From positions 1 to 30,355 of the IMG/VR virus record IMGVR_UViG_3300042555_001917: a stretch of 30,355 nt of DNA. One strand, written 5' to 3'. Under the pieces are notes generated by a model. That model did no database searches, was not told where the DNA came from, and worked only from the letters and a program-made list of their open reading frames with translations. Both the position numbers and the translations under genes were made by a program. The stretch is from a virus. Below, piece after piece: positions 23,601-30,355 of this stretch. Numbering within the stretch: the stretch's first letter is position 1; each line of letters opens with the position of its first letter.

Positions 23601-26489
23601 CATAGATACCCTTGCCCCATTAATTGCTGATCTATATTGCTTTACTGGGTTTACTGCATCAACAAAACCTTTTCCTAGATTTTTTCCTTTAACACCAACA
23701 TCCTTAATGCCTGACATAGCTGCATCTTTAGCAAGACCAACACGACCACGGAGTTGACCTGTTGCAAGCTGCCCAGCTCGTTTTTCGCTAATTGCTGTGC
23801 CGCCTCCCGAAAAGAATTGAGTTCCTAAACGATCAGTGGTAACTCCAGCTTTAGCAAAACCCGGAGCTTGTTTAAAAATTTTTCTTTGTCTTTTTGCGTC
23901 TGCAATTCTTGGAGCCGCTGCCGTTTGACCTTCTGCCAAAATTGAAGGCATTGACTGTACAGCGGCACTATGAGCTTGAAAAGCCGCAAGAGGTTTATTA
24001 AATTGTAAATCCGAAAGATACAATGCATCTTTTTTAGAAAGTTTTGCGCCCGTTGCCGCGGCATCAGCAAATCTTTGTGTTCTTTTAAACTCACGAGCAG
24101 GAAGTCCTGTTCGTTTTTTAAATGCGCTTAATTGCTCTTCAGCAATCATTGCCTTGTTGGTCATTTTTGGTTTTGAGATTGGGTCATAAACACCCTTAAA
24201 CAACCCTCTTTGTTTTGCTGTTATTTGATCTATCGCAACTTGCGGTTTCCGAACATCCGCTTTACCAAGCAATTTATTTTTAATTGCACCTAAAAATGTT
24301 TTATTTTGAACAGCGTTATGCGCAGCTAATGAAGCAGTTGCCCCTTGAATAGCTCTTCCTAATCCAATAAACGCTCCTGTTTCAGTCCTCAGTTTAGGAA
24401 TGAATACAGCAACCGCTCTACCTAAAACTCCGGTAACAGCCTGCATGGTTCCGATAGCAAGAACTACAGGACCAAGCGCTGCAAGGAAGGCTACGATAAT
24501 TGTAATTACTTTAGAAACCCGATCTCTAAATTCTTGAGTAGAGTTATTCCATTTATCCATCAACTCTTGAACTTTGTCACTTAATTTTTGCAAGGTAGGC
24601 ACTACTGCTCTCATAATGTCAGCAGCAAAAAGTTTAAAATTATTTTTTAGTCTTTCTGTAACAACCGACAATGCCTTAAGAGATTCTCCTAATTCAGCAT
24701 TTGCAACTTCCGCAGCGTTAGACGCACCAGCAAGCTCAACGATCATTGCTCGACCTGTTTCTGTTTTTACTTCAGAAACAACATCTCTTCCTTTAGATTG
24801 TTTTTCTAATAGAATTCTGTCAGCAACGGCTTTTCTTGCTTCTTTAGCTGTTTTAATTTGAGCAGTATTAACTTTTCCAAAACCTTCAACCATCTGCCCA
24901 CTATGAGCAGTTGCGATTCTTGCAATGATACCAATATCTTTAAAGTTATTAACAGTTTCTGGCAAAGCTGTTTTATTTAAAATATTAAATTGTCTTAATG
25001 CGTTTTCAGCAACACCGGCTAGTAAACCCTCAGCAGTTTGCGATCCCCTAGTCGCTATATTTAATTCTTTGTTAAATAGAGAAAGTTGTTCAATAGCAAG
25101 AAACATACGCGGCCCCTGTCGTTTCTCAAACAAGTTTGACATCAACTTCATTGCTCCTTCCATGCCTGCCTCAGAAGCCATAACCTTGTCAAAAATTTCA
25201 GTGATAGATTGCAGACCTGTTAAACCAGTTTTATTTGCAGTCGCAAATGCGCTTGAAGCATTACCAGCTTCTCCAAAAGATTCAGCAAGCCCTTGTAAAA
25301 TTTTTATATTTTTAGTAGTAGGGCTTAATGCTCTCTGCAAAGATACTTTAATTGAGTTAGCTGATGCTCCAACATCTAAACCAGCGGCTTTCATCGGAGC
25401 AAGCAAAGCGGCTGCTTCTGTCATAGACAAACCAAATGAGACAGCCATTGATGCAACTTCTGGGAATGCCTGACCTAAATCTTTTAGCGTTAATGCTGTT
25501 ACGTTTTCAATGGCGTTAAACAATTGCATTTGAGTAGTAGCGGCTTTAACAGCGAGAGCCTCTCTATCAATTGCACTCGTCATGCCTTTGAAAGCACCGG
25601 TATTTTCATAAGCTCTAACTGATTGGAAATATAATGCTTGAGTTAAATCTTGAGCTCCACTGATATCCATTGCACCAAGTTTTTCAATTTGAGCAGTCAA
25701 TTCGGTTAAAGCCAAAATGCTTTCATGACCAGTAATACCCAATTCTGCAAAATCTGATGCAAGACCAACAACAAGTTGTTTTGACACACCATAGTTGGAA
25801 CTAATTTTTGTTAATTCAATATTTAAATTATTAAAAGCATTAGTTAAACCTTGAACTTGTTTAGGAGTAGCACCTGGACCAAGTTTTCTATTAGCTTGCT
25901 CAGCAGAGAGTGCAACGTTGTCAAGAACTTTAGTTAAACGAACAAGTTCTTTATCAACAGCAATAAGTTGTTGGAACCCAGCTCTTGCAAACAGCGTTAA
26001 AGGAGCTGTTAAGTTAATCATTAAGCTTCTACCTACAAACTGTGCATCTTTACCAATTTTTTGAATTCTGGTAGATGTTGCTCGCAGGTCTGAACCGAAT
26101 GCTCTAATTCGCATTCCTCGCAATGCTCTATCCATTGCCTTAAGTTCGGTTACTGATCTACGGGCAGAATCTGCAAAAGATTTGTTGCTTGACCCAGCAA
26201 AACCAATTGCTGCGCGATATGCTCCAATTTCTGTTCTTATTCTTCTAGTTTCAGCACCAAGAGCTTTTTGATTAGTGATTAACCCTTTAAGTGTTTTAGC
26301 GTGATCGTTGGCGCTTCTTGCGCCCATACCCAAAGCTTTAGCTACAGCTTGGCTGTGAGCATCTAATTTCTTAAGCGGTATATTTAAGTCAACTAAACCT
26401 TTGTTTAATGAACGCAAAGAAGCGCTTAAATCAGTGATTGATTTTGCGCCCTGCGTTGCAACATTAATTATAATATCTACATCAGACAT
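20637..26489 (-). CDS. Tape measure protein
   Basis: At 1950 residues this is the longest gene. It sets tail length and is threaded through the tail tube. Evidence is the length, the position after the frameshifted chaperones, and long helical, Ala/Lys-rich stretches. There are hydrophobic segments near residues 660-700, 1005-1030 and 1130-1180, the pattern seen in tape measures that enter the membrane. The C-terminal hallmark GGYIPAPETQG, then LLHGGEYVLNAKAV, lies near residues 1780-1810. The motif FK(E/K)GGY(I/V) occurs three times near the end. A glycine run (GGGGGG) near 1690 could be a flexible joint. No lysozyme or peptidase domain was recognised. At 1.5 angstroms per residue the tail would be roughly 290 nm. 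The ATG at 26489 lacks a visible Shine-Dalgarno sequence. Confidence 0.95.
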   Translation of the reverse strand: MSDVDIIINVATQGAKSITDLSASLRSLNKGLVDLNIPLKKLDAHSQAVAKALGMGARSANDHAKTLKGLITNQKALGAETRRIRTEIGAYRAAIGFAGSSNKSFADSARRSVTELKAMDRALRGMRIRAFGSDLRATSTRIQKIGKDAQFVGRSLMINLTAPLTLFARAGFQQLIAVDKELVRLTKVLDNVALSAEQANRKLGPGATPKQVQGLTNAFNNLNIELTKISSNYGVSKQLVVGLASDFAELGITGHESILALTELTAQIEKLGAMDISGAQDLTQALYFQSVRAYENTGAFKGMTSAIDREALAVKAATTQMQLFNAIENVTALTLKDLGQAFPEVASMAVSFGLSMTEAAALLAPMKAAGLDVGASANSIKVSLQRALSPTTKNIKILQGLAESFGEAGNASSAFATANKTGLTGLQSITEIFDKVMASEAGMEGAMKLMSNLFEKRQGPRMFLAIEQLSLFNKELNIATRGSQTAEGLLAGVAENALRQFNILNKTALPETVNNFKDIGIIARIATAHSGQMVEGFGKVNTAQIKTAKEARKAVADRILLEKQSKGRDVVSEVKTETGRAMIVELAGASNAAEVANAELGESLKALSVVTERLKNNFKLFAADIMRAVVPTLQKLSDKVQELMDKWNNSTQEFRDRVSKVITIIVAFLAALGPVVLAIGTMQAVTGVLGRAVAVFIPKLRTETGAFIGLGRAIQGATASLAAHNAVQNKTFLGAIKNKLLGKADVRKPQVAIDQITAKQRGLFKGVYDPISKPKMTNKAMIAEEQLSAFKKRTGLPAREFKRTQRFADAAATGAKLSKKDALYLSDLQFNKPLAAFQAHSAAVQSMPSILAEGQTAAAPRIADAKRQRKIFKQAPGFAKAGVTTDRLGTQFFSGGGTAISEKRAGQLATGQLRGRVGLAKDAAMSGIKDVGVKGKNLGKGFVDAVNPVKQYRSAINGARVSMAALDAQNKLYPLAAQGGFAKARVAVMGFVKGIKFANTAMKILRMTMIASGIGAILLVIAVAVMAVMKNMDKFKAGAKPALDAISTAFGKIKYAIGEVIRPILDLFGMFGKGEDAGESAANGIGSIFAKLAPVITFLGDLISDLLYNVVRPIFQAIANAVMAVVSIFQGKWKAAFGFLVAALANIGKMFVNVWMMVANASISIITGMAKAVVNIFFLMLNKVIDMYLSAITSLANGAANLLDKVGLDGLAKKIRSGVSSISSSVKGASKAIQGGIIGGIDAAGDFAKKAVTKIGTTLKSGLEKGTSKGMKSSTGAIFGAKDNIVDAGKEVGEAGGEAIANAMGDAAGEAGDKAGKAIKDGIKEAAQKLQDYVRDAFKSALDKMIDATVAAMKKQKEAGLKVFDVQLKTLEKLEKAEESLTKTKEYQQNLRKILDDRDLNRANYIRNRALAIYEGRVDDARMLDLEQQGTEKSSVADEVSLVDSRRKDLAAENLAALREAIAEAKEKAGELFDLQIEAFQKAAADIIKIGPVTIEQYTVMQKELETLANTSSTKMNEDFGTMFENFVTTIGDKMPNKVVGAFSTSLDLLVAEAQSKYGLGSDPSENTIIGVTLGMLTSIGDKMGEGGPAVVEAFGAITTDLHGNFTTAKDAILVDVQEAFLAPFKKAFDEADPTAVFNQAIKDGNLAMLRDFENTLELNKALMDKMAANLDPAILKYIQLKAAIDAANDAAAGGGGGGAAAGYTGNVKNMVNPMGSKTADSYLANLALQKQITPIVNAGQKLIAQNLDRGRVPENKYNLNQPNYSIFIPKATQVKPGFKEGGYIPAPETQGVPALLHGGEYVLNAKAVKRIGVFALEKINNNMMPKFKKGGYVSEKGSVNNTPSFKKGGYVPKMNSMPVPLIFNGGISAIRNINNAKFTAPSGSPSYSGSGQTSSVSTVNINVDTFIGEEEWFKGMMKDYNINILPRMQKNAGNETRSFTTYNGINQGM

Positions 26490-26537
26490 AGTTGTACCAA
26501 TGTAAATTATCGCATTTTATTGACAAAAAAGCAATTG

Positions 26538-27181
26538 TCATTCTGTGCTATAACCCAAGCCAAACCCTTGTGGGAGCATTCTTACTTCAGTTTGAGTAAT
26601 AGCATGATCTCTTATATTATCCGATTGATCGTACCAATCATCTTCAAAGTCAACATCGGCCCCTTGAGAGGCAGCAAGAGCTTTCATGTTTTTACTAAAC
26701 TCGTTAGTGCATGCACGATAAAGCAAAAACATCTCATGCAAAATTAATGACTCTTCTAATTGCTCAAGACTATGCCAAGCACCTGTCTGAACAAATATTT
26801 CTGATTCGTATTTTACTAAGGGTATATCTTCCCAAACAAGGGGTGAATTATCTCCACCCCCAACCCTATTTACTGGTTTGGGTCTGATCCCATTGCGGCA
26901 GCCATTACTTCACCGAATGTTCTAAGGTCAAGAACATCTTCAAGCAATTCTCTATCTGCAGCTAAAACTGGGTCTGCTTTACGCAAGGCAATTGATGCTG
27001 CGGAAATCATTTTATCAATGTCCTCGTCAGTCATGCCTGCTTCATCATTGGTTTTCATTTCATTTGCAACTTTCATAAATTCACGCAAATGTTTAATCGT
27101 AAGAGGCTTAACAACACGCTTAACCCCATCCGCAAAAGTAATTTCAGTACCTTTAAAAAGGTCTACATTCTTATCACTCAT
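26538..27181 (-). CDS. Tail assembly chaperone, long -1 frameshift product (GT-type)
   Basis: This is the fused product made when ribosomes slip one base back at 26876-26882 near the end of the short chaperone. The first 102 residues equal the short form (ending SDPN); a further 112 residues come from the -1 frame. That frame reads PVNRVGGGDN just after the slip, then PLVWEDIPLVKYESEIF, and is open without a stop to the TGA at 26538-26540. Total length is 214 residues. The -1 frame lacks a convincing start of its own (only an internal TTG), which supports frameshifting. The short and long forms usually load the tape measure and recruit tail tube subunits. The tape measure gene follows after 48 bases, as expected. 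Confidence 0.88.
26840..26882 (-). promoter_or_regulatory. Programmed -1 frameshift site: CCCAAAC slippery heptamer and downstream hairpin
   Basis: On the minus strand the zero-frame codons read GAC CCA AAC CAG TAA, so C-CCA-AAC is a perfect X-XXY-YYZ heptamer at 26876-26882, two codons before the stop. About 15 bases downstream, GGGGTG and CACCCC (26855-26860 and 26840-26845) can form a six-pair GC-rich hairpin with a nine-base loop. The spacer is longer than the usual 5-9 bases, so the stimulator may be a different fold. Confidence 0.85.
26870..27181 (-). CDS. Tail assembly chaperone, short form (G-type)
   Basis: This 103-residue acidic protein lies between the major tail protein and the tape measure, the fixed place of the G-type chaperone. 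It opens with strands around FKGTEITFADGVKRVVKPLT, then helices (LREFMKVANEM, DKMISAASIALR), and ends FGEVMAAAMGSDPNQ. The slippery heptamer sits in the last codons, so a fraction of ribosomes make the longer GT form. The ATG at 27181 has AAGGA about ten bases upstream. A 109-base gap with a long inverted repeat separates it from the major tail gene and may lower its expression relative to the tube protein. Confidence 0.88.
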   Translation of the reverse strand: MSDKNVDLFKGTEITFADGVKRVVKPLTIKHLREFMKVANEMKTNDEAGMTDEDIDKMISAASIALRKADPVLAADRELLEDVLDLRTFGEVMAAAMGSDPNQ

Positions 27182-27208
27182 TTACATACCATCCTTGTTG
27201 ATAATAGG

Positions 27209-27254
27209 GAAAATCCCTTGGACAAAGTATAGCATACCTGCCCAAGGGATTTTC
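27209..27254 (-). terminator. 13-bp inverted repeat between major tail protein and chaperone genes (attenuating terminator or promoter-operator)
   Basis: The arms GAAAATCCCTTGG (27209-27221) and CCAAGGGATTTTC (27242-27254) are perfectly complementary, with a 20-base loop. On the minus strand the 3' arm carries TTTT near its base, as in a leaky intrinsic terminator; partial termination after the abundant tube protein would make sense. The loop also contains an extended -10 motif on the minus strand (TGCTATACT; TATACT at 27226-27231) 44 bases before the chaperone ATG. An embedded promoter is therefore an alternative. Confidence 0.6.
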
Positions 27255-27290
27255 TCAATTTGGTACAAATTGTATATCTAATTAAAGATA

Positions 27291-27869
27291 TTAGATTTGG
27301 TCAATGATTTTGCCGTATTCGTATCCGGTATCATCAGTTACTGGAAGTACTCTAAACGATACTTCAAACACTGTAGCTTCTGAACGCTTCATTGAAATCA
27401 TTGAAGATGCAAAAGACACTGCTCGTTTTGTATTAAACTTACGTGTCTTAGTTACCGAAGCTGTTGAGCCCGGTGCGTTTCCAACAATTTGCAAAGCATA
27501 TTCAAAAGGATATACTCCTTGCGAACCAAACATAAGTGTTTTAGTGTTTGCTCCATCTTGGTTTGCTTTAATATCTGCTCCACCAGTAGAGTTGTCATAA
27601 CTCCATGCTGTTGCAAGGTTATTTAATGTACCCTCAGCGAGAGTTGTCTTAACCATTACCTTAACTTTTGATTGAATTACTTTTGCGGCATCTCCGTATT
27701 GATCAATCTCAATGTCAACCATATCTGGTTCCCATGAAATTTCAACACCACCTGTTGTTGCGCCTACGCTTGTAAGTGCATCAAAGCCTGCAAGATTCAT
27801 TGCTACGTTTGATTCTCCGGTTTTTACCTCGGCTTCTCCAACAACAATATTTGAAACTGTTACTGCCAT
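27291..27869 (-). CDS. Major tail tube protein
   Basis: This 192-residue protein has the position (before the chaperones and tape measure), size and beta-rich make-up of a siphovirus major tail protein. Typical features are the N-terminal strand AVTVSNIVVGEAEVKTGE, then GGVEISWEPDMVDIEIDQYGD, where a strand pairs with neighbouring subunits, and a central VKVMVKTTLAEGT. The C-terminal segment ends FEVSFRVLPVTDDTGYEYG. It would stack in hexameric rings along the tail. A near-consensus GGAGGA Shine-Dalgarno sequence six bases before the ATG at 27869 fits very high expression. The stop is followed by the inverted repeat. No C-terminal Ig-like extension is present. Confidence 0.88.
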   Translation of the reverse strand: MAVTVSNIVVGEAEVKTGESNVAMNLAGFDALTSVGATTGGVEISWEPDMVDIEIDQYGDAAKVIQSKVKVMVKTTLAEGTLNNLATAWSYDNSTGGADIKANQDGANTKTLMFGSQGVYPFEYALQIVGNAPGSTASVTKTRKFNTKRAVSFASSMISMKRSEATVFEVSFRVLPVTDDTGYEYGKIIDQI

Positions 27870-27887
27870 TTTATTCCTCCATAAAAT

Positions 27888-28082
27888 TTATTCAAGGATA
27901 AATATTTTTTTACCCTTGCGGTCCCGCCAGGAAGATATCTTCTTAGCGTGATCTGGGTTTATCTCATCCGAACGGGTTCCGACACCAACGCCTTTCTGCC
28001 ATTCAAAATCATAAACCTTAGAACCTAATTTAACGACAAACCCTGGGGTCTTGCCGATATATGTAATTACATTATACTTCAT
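27888..28082 (-). CDS. Small hypothetical protein between tail terminator and major tail genes
   Basis: This 64-residue basic protein has an N-terminal strand-rich half (YNVITYIGKTPGFVVKLG, then VYDFEWQKGVGV) and a charged C-terminal half (DHAKKISSWRDRKGKKIFIL). The layout suggests a tiny SH3- or KOW-like barrel with a helix. No family is recognised. The ATG at 28082 lacks a Shine-Dalgarno sequence; the gap to the upstream stop is 25 bases. Its place inside the tail operon suggests a minor structural or assembly part. Frame and composition support a real gene. Confidence 0.65.
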   Translation of the reverse strand: MKYNVITYIGKTPGFVVKLGSKVYDFEWQKGVGVGTRSDEINPDHAKKISSWRDRKGKKIFILE

Positions 28083-28107
28083 ATATATTTATTCTACCAC
28101 AAATCCA

Positions 28108-28518
28108 TCAAAGGCTTACTGATATTAAGTAAAAATCCATATCCATTAAATACCAACCCTCTTTTTCTATAGGCTCGGTTAGATTTGTAGAATATAAAAA
28201 TGAATTTAAAATCCTGACATTAGAACTAGGGATTGTACCTTGAACCTCATCTGATTGCCCAAGCAGCGCAATAAATCTTTCAGATATACTGAACAAGCGA
28301 GCGACATCCGAATCATAAATTGAATACCTAACAGCATCTCTTCTTATCCAATAAGATTCAATTGAAGGAGTACCTGGCTCGTAGTAATATACCACAAACG
28401 GAGCGGCTTCTGAACCATAACCAACTACTGGGAAAAAGTTCATCACTTTCCCAGCAATGCTTGTTAATGTAGCATCGGCTCTTAAAAATGTATTTACATC
28501 GTAGACACTTATTGGCAT
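28108..28518 (-). CDS. Tail terminator / completion protein
   Basis: This 136-residue protein lies just upstream of the tube protein region, the usual place for the tail terminator. It starts ISVYDVNTFLRADATLTSIAG, a pattern common in DUF3168-like tail proteins, with YYYEPGTPSIESYWIRRDAVRYSIYD in the middle and a strand-rich end (GWYLMDMDFYLISVSL). It would cap the tail tube and join it to the head connector. The ATG at 28518 has GAGGG about six bases upstream, and the gap to the previous gene is two bases. The family name rests on position and general pattern. Confidence 0.7.
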   Translation of the reverse strand: MPISVYDVNTFLRADATLTSIAGKVMNFFPVVGYGSEAAPFVVYYYEPGTPSIESYWIRRDAVRYSIYDSDVARLFSISERFIALLGQSDEVQGTIPSSNVRILNSFLYSTNLTEPIEKEGWYLMDMDFYLISVSL

Positions 28519-28520
28519 GA

Positions 28521-29063
28521 TTACCCTCTTGGGATATCAGTAGATGGTCTTGAAACCCCACCTCTCTTCCCGAATCCTTCTTTTGTCAGTGATTGACTAA
28601 TTAAATCAACAACTACTTGTCTAGCAAGTTCTCTAACCTCTGGTCTCTTACTTTTAATTCTAGCTTTCTTAACACGCTTATAGAATTGGCCATAACCTTC
28701 AGCGATACTTTCTGAACGTAATTTCATAGCATCTTTTTTCTTAGGATAAATATATCCGCCGCCTTTTTTGCCGGTTAAAACTATTGATGAAGCAATCTGA
28801 ACATTTCTTCCATTCCTCCCTGATTTAGAACTCTTAGCTGGAGAGATCACCAGTTTTGCTCCAACAGGTCCAAACTGCATAGCTTTTACTTCTAAATACC
28901 TAGCCGCTCTTGATATTTCAGGAAGTCTATTTTTTAACTTCTCTTCAGCAGCATTTATCGCTCTCATCTGAGCAGCTTGTAATCTTAATGGTAAAATTTG
29001 TGTATTAAGAGCGGCGTATTCCATTTGAGCACTTGCTGTTTTATTAATTGAAATTTTAAGCAT
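28521..29063 (-). CDS. HK97 gp10-like tail/neck component
   Basis: This 180-residue basic protein is helix-rich at the N-terminus (QAAQMRAINAAEEKLKNRLPE). It then has GPVGAKLVISPAKSSKSG and a segment IYPKKKDAMKLR, a layout resembling the HK97 gp10 family, in which a helix precedes short strands and a basic loop. The C-terminus (KRGGVSRPSTDIPRG) is disordered. Members take part in neck or tail completion between connector and tube. The ATG at 29063 overlaps the previous gene by eight bases. Position between joining protein and terminator supports the call. Confidence 0.68.
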   Translation of the reverse strand: MLKISINKTASAQMEYAALNTQILPLRLQAAQMRAINAAEEKLKNRLPEISRAARYLEVKAMQFGPVGAKLVISPAKSSKSGRNGRNVQIASSIVLTGKKGGGYIYPKKKDAMKLRSESIAEGYGQFYKRVKKARIKSKRPEVRELARQVVVDLISQSLTKEGFGKRGGVSRPSTDIPRG

Positions 29064-29430
29064 TCTCTACAACCTTCCTGCAAGTCAAAAGGACTTGTCT
29101 GACTTTACCATTAAATCCAATTTGTTTATGGATATTTACAATCTCCACAGGTCCAACTTCAATAACATTGCCATACTTATCAACCACATTTCTGATGCGA
29201 TTGCTATACGAAGCATAAGCTGCATCTTTGTAAGAAATATAAAATTCTATTTCATCAATATTGTCCGTATATGGGTATGTTCTTCTTTCCGAAGACATCG
29301 CCTGATATAAGGCTTTAATTGTCCCAGCTAAAGCGTATGTTGTCGCCCTTTGCCCTGCTGCATTTACAGTTGTTGTTTTTGTATAAACATCAATCTCATG
29401 CGGAAGTTTTAAAAAAGTTCCGTTAGACAT
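29056..29430 (-). CDS. Head-tail joining (head closure) protein
   Basis: This 124-residue protein fits the phage head-tail joining family (SPP1 gp16-like stopper). It opens LKLPHEIDVYTKTTTVNAAGQ, the typical strand-turn with a short GQ loop. Then come TYALAGTIKALYQAMSSERR and the FYISYKDAAYASYSNRIRNVV segment, where R-I-R precedes a strand. It closes with KQIGFNGKVRQVLLTCRKV. Its length is close to family average. The ATG at 29430 directly abuts the adaptor stop at 29431, so the two are coupled. It would plug the connector after packaging. Confidence 0.76.
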   Translation of the reverse strand: MSNGTFLKLPHEIDVYTKTTTVNAAGQRATTYALAGTIKALYQAMSSERRTYPYTDNIDEIEFYISYKDAAYASYSNRIRNVVDKYGNVIEVGPVEIVNIHKQIGFNGKVRQVLLTCRKVVENA

Positions 29431-30355
29431 TTAAACCACATAGTCCATTACAAACAATGTATAGTCCATCAATAAAACATCGGCATCAATATTTCCGGTG
29501 GATTCGTAGAATGACACATCTTTCTTAGTTTCGTATTCAATAGTGTCCATGTCAACACGATAAATTCCATGCCTTCTGTATTCAGAATCATCGTTCATCA
29601 TATCTTCTAAAAGTAGGTCAGCGGCTTGCTCAATATTATTTGGAACAAATTGCCAGCCAAAATCACCTTCAATTTTATAATCATCTTCAGCATCAAACTT
29701 GGCAGTTGCAATAAGAGTCTGGATACTATCTAATAATGATTTCTTATATTGTAGATAATATGTGCTACCAAAATTATGAGGCTCTTTAGTTTTTTCAATA
29801 TTATTTAAAGTTGCATCAGTGTAATCATGTACAACAGCCTGGTCTGAATCCCCAACATTGACTGTTACTTTTCTCAAAGTAGAAATTGGAATAGGGAGGT
29901 GAATTACTTTTTTACCAGAGCCTTGAATTTCTATATATTTATTTGGAAAATAATCAAAAGATTGACCACAAAAAGTATTAATAATATTTCTTACTTTCTT
30001 TTCCATTTTATCAAATTTATCCGACCAATCTGTTTCTAGTTCTGGGTGGTCTTCAAAAAATGTATCACTATTAATATACGGAGTGTAAACATTTATGTAT
30101 TGAGATTGCGCATATGATGTTCCACTTACAGTGTAGGTAAAATCGGCTCTATACTTCCCCGCTGAATTTAAAATATAAATACCAGAAGCTTGCTGACCAT
30201 ATGTGATCGTATAAATGCCAGTCCCTGTTCTTGTCGCATTAGTTGGCCCACTTACCAATGAACCAAATTCATGATAAAGACTTACAGATACAATATTAGA
30301 TGTAGGGTCGGTCGGTAAAGTAAGAGTTAATGTCTTACTTGTGTTTATTTTTACA
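29431..30355 (-). CDS. Head-tail adaptor-like protein with N-terminal beta domain (partial, 5' end outside window)
   Basis: The frame stays open upstream of a TTG at 30256-30258 all the way to the right edge, adding residues such as TLTLTLPTDPTSNIVSVSLY. The true start is therefore outside the window. About 307 codons are visible. The first ~110 visible residues form a beta-sandwich-like domain rich in T, S, G and Y, which may be an Ig-like or decoration domain. The rest (DTFFEDHPELETDWSDKF, VRNIINTFCGQSF, then helical NIEQAADLLLEDMMND) resembles a gp6/gp15-type connector adaptor. Position ahead of the head-closure gene supports that. The fusion of a beta domain to an adaptor is unusual. Confidence 0.7.
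   Translation of the reverse strand, partial: VKINTSKTLTLTLPTDPTSNIVSVSLYHEFGSLVSGPTNATRTGTGIYTITYGQQASGIYILNSAGKYRADFTYTVSGTSYAQSQYINVYTPYINSDTFFEDHPELETDWSDKFDKMEKKVRNIINTFCGQSFDYFPNKYIEIQGSGKKVIHLPIPISTLRKVTVNVGDSDQAVVHDYTDATLNNIEKTKEPHNFGSTYYLQYKKSLLDSIQTLIATAKFDAEDDYKIEGDFGWQFVPNNIEQAADLLLEDMMNDDSEYRRHGIYRVDMDTIEYETKKDVSFYESTGNIDADVLLMDYTLFVMDYVV

Noticed and set aside
24925-25473. 182-codon open frame on the plus strand inside the tape measure gene
   Set aside because: It is antisense to a strongly supported gene, has low-complexity Ala/Ser/Pro composition from the reverse of Ala/Lys-rich helices, and has no ribosome site.
26521-26540. Six-base inverted repeat TGACAA/TTGTCA overlapping the long chaperone stop
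   Set aside because: It is too short and AT-rich to separate from chance.
26538-26741. Separate 67-residue gene starting at TTG 26741
   Set aside because: The same frame is open upstream to the slippery site and has no ribosome site at the TTG. It is better read as the tail of the frameshift product.
30256-30258. TTG as the start of the adaptor-like gene
   Set aside because: The frame is open upstream to the window edge and the added residues continue the same beta-rich domain.

Overview
This window is a piece of a tailed double-stranded DNA phage (or a prophage-like contig) with siphovirus tail genes. Every gene I can support lies on the minus strand, so the genome reads from the right end to the left end. 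Coding density is very high: after adding one hidden 59-codon gene, the longest gap is about 110 bases. No tRNA, rRNA, CRISPR array, integrase or insertion sequence was seen. A WhiB-like [Fe-S] regulator points to an actinobacterial host, because WhiB proteins are essentially confined to Actinobacteria and their phages. The AT-rich base composition would suit a low-GC aquatic actinobacterium (Nanopelagicales/acI or Actinomarinales), but that last step is inference.

Right part (30355 to about 26540): head-tail connector and tail tube genes. In order they are an adaptor-like protein (cut by the window edge), a head-closure/joining protein, an HK97-gp10-like protein, a tail terminator candidate, a 64-residue unknown, the major tail protein, and a tail assembly chaperone pair. 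The chaperone pair is expressed through a -1 frameshift at the heptamer CCCAAAC. A long inverted repeat sits between the major tail protein and the chaperones and may set their relative expression.

Middle (26489 to about 13480): a 1950-residue tape measure protein, two tail-tip proteins that share a C-terminal domain, a 1311-residue hub with carbohydrate-binding-like domains, and a tail fibre. One of the tip proteins carries about 12 copies of a ~20-residue repeat. The fibre ends in a Pro/Thr-rich repeat linker and a four-cysteine tip. These genes are joined by zero-gap or one-base (TAATG) junctions, which suggests translational coupling.

From 13481 to 11685 is a conspicuously AT-rich cassette: an O-fucosyltransferase-like protein, a zinc-ribbon protein and a 2-oxoglutarate/Fe(II) oxygenase-like protein. 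Directly after the Pro/Thr-rich fibre, it could hydroxylate and glycosylate a virion protein. This is the most interesting hypothesis in the window. A further structural-looking gene follows, then an HNH endonuclease and a metallophosphoesterase.

Left part (about 9430 to 1): small regulators (zinc-ribbon, MerR-type helix-turn-helix, WhiB-like), then a replication module: DnaB-type helicase, short DnaG-type primase, a possible ssDNA-binding protein, a 5'(3')-deoxyribonucleotidase and a full DnaE-type polymerase with an apparently intact PHP proofreading site. Two glycosyltransferase genes close the window, the last cut by the left edge. The phage thus appears to supply its own replisome core and several glycan- or virion-modifying enzymes.
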